DNA from: Coriobacteriaceae bacterium
Lineage (GTDB): Bacteria > Actinomycetota > Coriobacteriia > Coriobacteriales > Coriobacteriaceae
DNA length: 64,000 nucleotides
Direction of reading: 5' to 3'
NCBI GenBank assembly: GCA_902362275.1
Contig: CABIWB010000001.1
Span: forward strand, 14,116 to 78,115
The stretch's first letter is position 1. Every line of letters begins with the position of its first letter. The notes under the pieces were generated by a model that worked only from the letters and a program-made list of their open reading frames with translations, was not told the DNA's origin and searched no databases. Below, in pieces: positions 61,178-64,000 of this stretch. Both the position numbers and the translations under genes were made by a program.

Positions 61178-61795
61178 ATGGATCATAAAATGTCGCGCTC
61201 GCCGTGGGTTATTCATTACGACGGTTCGAGCTGCAACGGATGCGATATCGAGGTGCTGGCCTCGCTCACGCCGCTGTTCGATGCGGAGCGCTTTGGCGTG
61301 GTCAACACCGGCAACCCCAAGCATGCGGATATCTTTTTGGTGACGGGGTCGGTCAATGCCCAGAACCTGCCTGTCGTGCGCCAGATCTACAACCAGATGC
61401 TCGAGCCCAAGTGCGTGGTGGCGTGCGGCATCTGCGCGTGTTCGGGCGGCGTGTTCCGCGATGCCTATAACGTGATCGGCGGCGTGGACCGCGCGATTCC
61501 CGTGGACGTGTACGCGCCCGGGTGCGCCATTCGCCCCGAGACGGTGATCGATGCCATCGTGGAGGCGTGCGGCATCCTGGACCAGAAGGAGGCCGTGATG
61601 CGCGCCGGCGGCGATCCGCTTACCGTGGGCGGTGCCGCTATCTGGGACGGTGGCGTTGAGCTGGGCGAGGACGGGTTTGTGGCTGCGGGGGTCGGGACTG
61701 ACGGTGCCGGTGACGCGCCTGCCGGCAAGCCTGCTGCGCCCGCCGCTGGCGACGCACCTGCTGAGACGCCCGCCGCTGCAAAGGAGGTCGAGTAA
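61178..61795 (+). CDS. echC: EchC/NuoB-like hydrogenase small subunit
   Basis: 205 residues. Ligands of the proximal [4Fe-4S] cluster: Cys19 and Cys22 in SSCNGCDIE, Cys83/86/88 in ACGICACSGG, and Cys116 in YAPGCAIRPE. This is the electron conduit from ferredoxin domains to the NiFe site. The last 45 residues (after about 160) are an Ala/Pro/Gly-rich tail not needed for the fold. AGGAGG lies upstream; the stop overlaps the next ATG (TAATG). Confidence 0.9.
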   Translation: MDHKMSRSPWVIHYDGSSCNGCDIEVLASLTPLFDAERFGVVNTGNPKHADIFLVTGSVNAQNLPVVRQIYNQMLEPKCVVACGICACSGGVFRDAYNVIGGVDRAIPVDVYAPGCAIRPETVIDAIVEACGILDQKEAVMRAGGDPLTVGGAAIWDGGVELGEDGFVAAGVGTDGAGDAPAGKPAAPAAGDAPAETPAAAKEVE

Positions 61796-62511
61796 TGCAA
61801 AAGGCTATCTATACCACCGTCGGGATCGACAAGCTCCTGCCGCATGTCCAGGCGCTCAAGGGCGTCGGCGCGCGCTTTGTGCAAATGCACGCCGAGCGCA
61901 ACGTCGACGACGGCACGTATCGCCTGGTCTACACGTTTATCAACGTCCGTGCTGCTCAGGAGCATATTGCGCAGGACGGCAGCTATGCGATCGAGAACCT
62001 GGTGGTCGAGGGCATCGACCAGTACCAGGAGATTCCGTCCATCAGCTCGTATTACCCCGCGGTGTTCCCGTTTGAAAATGAGGCCCACGACCTGTTTGGT
62101 CTTGCCATCACCGACATGCAGATCGACTTTAAGGGCTTTTTCTACCAGGTCTCGACTGCCGAGCCCATGAGCGTTATCACGCCCGAGGTGAAGGCTGCGC
62201 GAGAGAAAGCCATGAAGGTCCGTGCCGCTGCCGAGGCCAAGGCGCGCAAGGCCGCGGCCGAGAAGGCCGCCGCTGCTGCGGCTGCTGCAGGGGAGGGCGC
62301 TGCCAGCGCCGGCGATGCCGCGGGCGCCGCTGCTCAGCCCGCTGCGGCTGCCGGCTCCGATGCTCAGCACGATGAAGCTGCCGCCAAGGCCGCGCTCAAG
62401 GCTGCCGAGATGGAGGCAAAGCTCGCCGCCATGGATCCCGAGAAAGCGGCCAAGGTCCGCGCGGCGCTTGCCGCCAAGGCCGCCCGCGACAAGCAGAAAA
62501 AGGAGGCGTAA
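61795..62511 (+). CDS. echD: EchD/NuoC-like hydrogenase subunit with Ala/Lys-rich tail
   Basis: 238 residues. The first 125 or so form a NuoC (30-kDa subunit) fold: YRLVYTFINVRAAQEHIAQD, IPSISSYYPAVFPFENEAHD, LFGLAITDMQIDFKGFFYQ, the E-x-x-D/E-x-F motif being the family hallmark. The remaining ~110 residues are Ala, Lys and Glu, helical or disordered, ending in AARDKQKKEA; I know no function for such a tail. Overlaps echC by one base; echE begins 5 bp downstream. Confidence 0.88.
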   Translation: MQKAIYTTVGIDKLLPHVQALKGVGARFVQMHAERNVDDGTYRLVYTFINVRAAQEHIAQDGSYAIENLVVEGIDQYQEIPSISSYYPAVFPFENEAHDLFGLAITDMQIDFKGFFYQVSTAEPMSVITPEVKAAREKAMKVRAAAEAKARKAAAEKAAAAAAAAGEGAASAGDAAGAAAQPAAAAGSDAQHDEAAAKAALKAAEMEAKLAAMDPEKAAKVRAALAAKAARDKQKKEA

Positions 62512-62516
62512 GGCCC

Positions 62517-63605
62517 ATGGCACATCGCTCCGTTATTCCGTTTGGCCCGCAGCACCCGGTGCTGCCCGAGCCGCTTCATCTGGACCTGGTGATCGAGGAC
62601 GACCGCGTTCTCGAGGCAATTCCGCAGATCGGATTTGTGCACCGCGGACTCGAGAAGCTCACCGAAAAGCGCGACATGCATCAGTTTGGCTACATCGCCG
62701 AGCGCATCTGCGGCATCTGCGCCGTGGGCCACAGTTACGGCTATGCCAGCGCCTGCGAGCGCATGCTCGGCATCGAGGTGCCCGGGCGCGTGCAGTATAT
62801 CCGCACCATTCTGCATGAGCTTTCGCGCATCCACTCGCACCTGCTGTGGCTGGGCCTGCTCGCCGATGCCTTTGGCTTCGAGGCGCTGTTCTATCGTTCG
62901 TGGACCCTGCGCGAGCAGATTCTCAAGATCTTTGAGGGCACTTGCGGCGGCCGCGTGATTTTGTCGATCAACGAAATCGGCGGCCTTAAACACGACATTG
63001 AGGACTCCGAGCTGGCGGGCATTGTCCAGACGCTCGACGCTATGCGCCCCGACTACGAGGCCCTGGTGCATACGTTTTTGGACGACAATAGCTGCGGCGA
63101 GCGACTGCACGGCGTGGGCGTGATCAGCAAGAAGGACGCGTTGGATCTGTCGATGGTCGGCCCGTTCGGCCGCGCCTCGGGCGTGGATTACGACGTGCGC
63201 ATGTTCGGCGACGGCGCCTATGCGGACCTGGCTGCGTTTGAGCCCATCGTTGCTACCGATGGCGATTGCTTTGCCCGCTGCCAGGTGCGTTGTGCCGAGG
63301 TCACGCAGGCCATGGACATCATCAAGGAGCTTGTGGGCGAGATCCCGCACGACGGCATTGGCGGGCGCACCAAGCTCACGCCGGCCGACGGTGCCCGCGG
63401 CGAGGTTGTGATTGAGCAGCCGCGCGGCGAGGCGTATTACTATGTGCGCGGTAACGGCACCAAGAATCTGGACCGTTTTCGCGTGCGAACGCCGACGTCG
63501 CAAAACCTGGCGGGTCTGACGCATGCGCTGCAGGGCGTGCTCCTTGCCAACGTGCCCATGATTATCCTGACCATCGACCCCTGCATTAGCTGCACGGAAA
63601 GGTAG
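62517..63605 (+). CDS. echE: EchE-like [NiFe] hydrogenase large subunit
   Basis: 362 residues. Both cysteine pairs for the Ni-Fe site are present: Cys65 and Cys68 in RICGICAVGHS and Cys356 and Cys359 in DPCISCTER at the very end, which separates it from NuoD (Cys lost) and marks a true hydrogenase. FGPQHPVLPEPLHL, GFVHRGLEKL and GPFGRASGVDYDVR are family landmarks. The protein ends three residues after the last Cys, so no C-terminal peptide has to be removed by a protease, as in Ech-type enzymes. AGGAGG about 15 nt upstream serves the ATG. Confidence 0.93.
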   Translation: MAHRSVIPFGPQHPVLPEPLHLDLVIEDDRVLEAIPQIGFVHRGLEKLTEKRDMHQFGYIAERICGICAVGHSYGYASACERMLGIEVPGRVQYIRTILHELSRIHSHLLWLGLLADAFGFEALFYRSWTLREQILKIFEGTCGGRVILSINEIGGLKHDIEDSELAGIVQTLDAMRPDYEALVHTFLDDNSCGERLHGVGVISKKDALDLSMVGPFGRASGVDYDVRMFGDGAYADLAAFEPIVATDGDCFARCQVRCAEVTQAMDIIKELVGEIPHDGIGGRTKLTPADGARGEVVIEQPRGEAYYYVRGNGTKNLDRFRVRTPTSQNLAGLTHALQGVLLANVPMIILTIDPCISCTER

Positions 63606-63612
63606 GCACGGC

Positions 63613-63954
63613 ATGAGTTTGCTGACATTTGCCAAGACGGCCTTGGGCTCTATGGTCAAGCAGCCGGTCACGGTGCGCTATCCGCAGGAGAAGCTCGCGG
63701 CACCAGAGCGCCTGCGCGGGCATATCGTCAACGACATGGACGTGTGCATTTGCTGCGGCATGTGTGCGCGCCGCTGCCCGGCGGGCGCGCTTGCGGTCGA
63801 TCGCAAGGGCGGAACGTGGTCGATTGATCCGTACGCTTGCGTGGTGTGCGGCGAGTGTATCGAAAGCTGCCCCAAGCACTGCCTGACTATGGACACCGCC
63901 CGCACTCCAGTCGCGGCGAACAAGACTCCCACGGTAGAAACCAAACCGGAGTAG
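63613..63954 (+). CDS. echF: EchF/NuoI-like two-cluster ferredoxin subunit
   Basis: 113 residues with two [4Fe-4S] motifs: CICCGMCARRCPAGAL and CVVCGECIESCPKHCL. The N-terminal amphipathic segment (LLTFAKTALGSMVKQPVTVR) fits docking to the membrane arm as in NuoI. Last gene of the visible operon; electrons from soluble ferredoxin enter here. Maturation genes (hyp) are not in the window. Confidence 0.92.
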   Translation: MSLLTFAKTALGSMVKQPVTVRYPQEKLAAPERLRGHIVNDMDVCICCGMCARRCPAGALAVDRKGGTWSIDPYACVVCGECIESCPKHCLTMDTARTPVAANKTPTVETKPE

Positions 63955-64000
63955 CTCTGGAATGGGGCTGGTATAGCGCTGGAATAGGGGCCGGCGGGGG

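Overview
This is a high-GC window, and its gene content and layout fit a gut Coriobacteriia chromosome, most likely Collinsella. I judge this from protein style only; no database was searched. Supporting signs are an ECF transporter with both ATPases fused, a fused FolP-FolK, an Ech-type hydrogenase, a giant sortase-anchored pilin-domain adhesin, and many short inverted-repeat elements between genes.

Layout. 1-16736 is mostly housekeeping core: the NfnAB/GltA-type flavoprotein pair, pth, a lone nuclease-like gene bracketed by two copies of an inverted-repeat element, prs, glmU, an ECF transporter operon (ecfT, fused ecfA, S component), xth, a sirtuin, folP-folK, a degenerate biotin-ligase-like gene and coaX. 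An initiator tRNA (fMet) follows at 16933-17009. Its 3' part is duplicated at 35784-35831, and triple TTGTGGCAG sites lie inside both ends, so 17.0-35.8 kb looks like an integrated island of about 18.8 kb. Island cargo: a two-component system and a TVP38/DedA-type membrane protein; a PadR, DUF1700, DUF4097 envelope-sensing operon with a visible operator; an ECF sigma factor with a DUF4179 partner; a run of small unknown membrane proteins; a membrane-anchored XRE regulator; and CorA. The mobilisation end (MobC-like gene, frameshifted and truncated VirD4, IS3 and IS21 scraps) is decayed, and no integrase is visible.

35.8-50 kb is accessory. It holds an AlbA_2-type regulator between two 39-nt palindromic repeats. 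Next comes a 17-G homopolymer beside the promoter of a 2930-residue adhesin built from about a dozen pilin-like domains, which is a strong candidate for a phase-variable surface locus. A scar then joins a headless MerR/TipAS gene to a headless SIS gene, followed by an ISL3-type insertion sequence.

50-58 kb carries a LysR and YeiH divergent pair, an intact IS30, a DMT transporter with a structured leader, an Old-Yellow-Enzyme-type oxidoreductase and an orphan HTH protein. The window ends with a group 4 [NiFe] hydrogenase operon in which the EchA- and EchB-like membrane subunits are one polypeptide, followed by EchC, D, E and F homologues. With the ferredoxin-linked NfnAB pair at the other end, this fits an anaerobe balancing ferredoxin, NAD(P)H, H2 and ion gradient.
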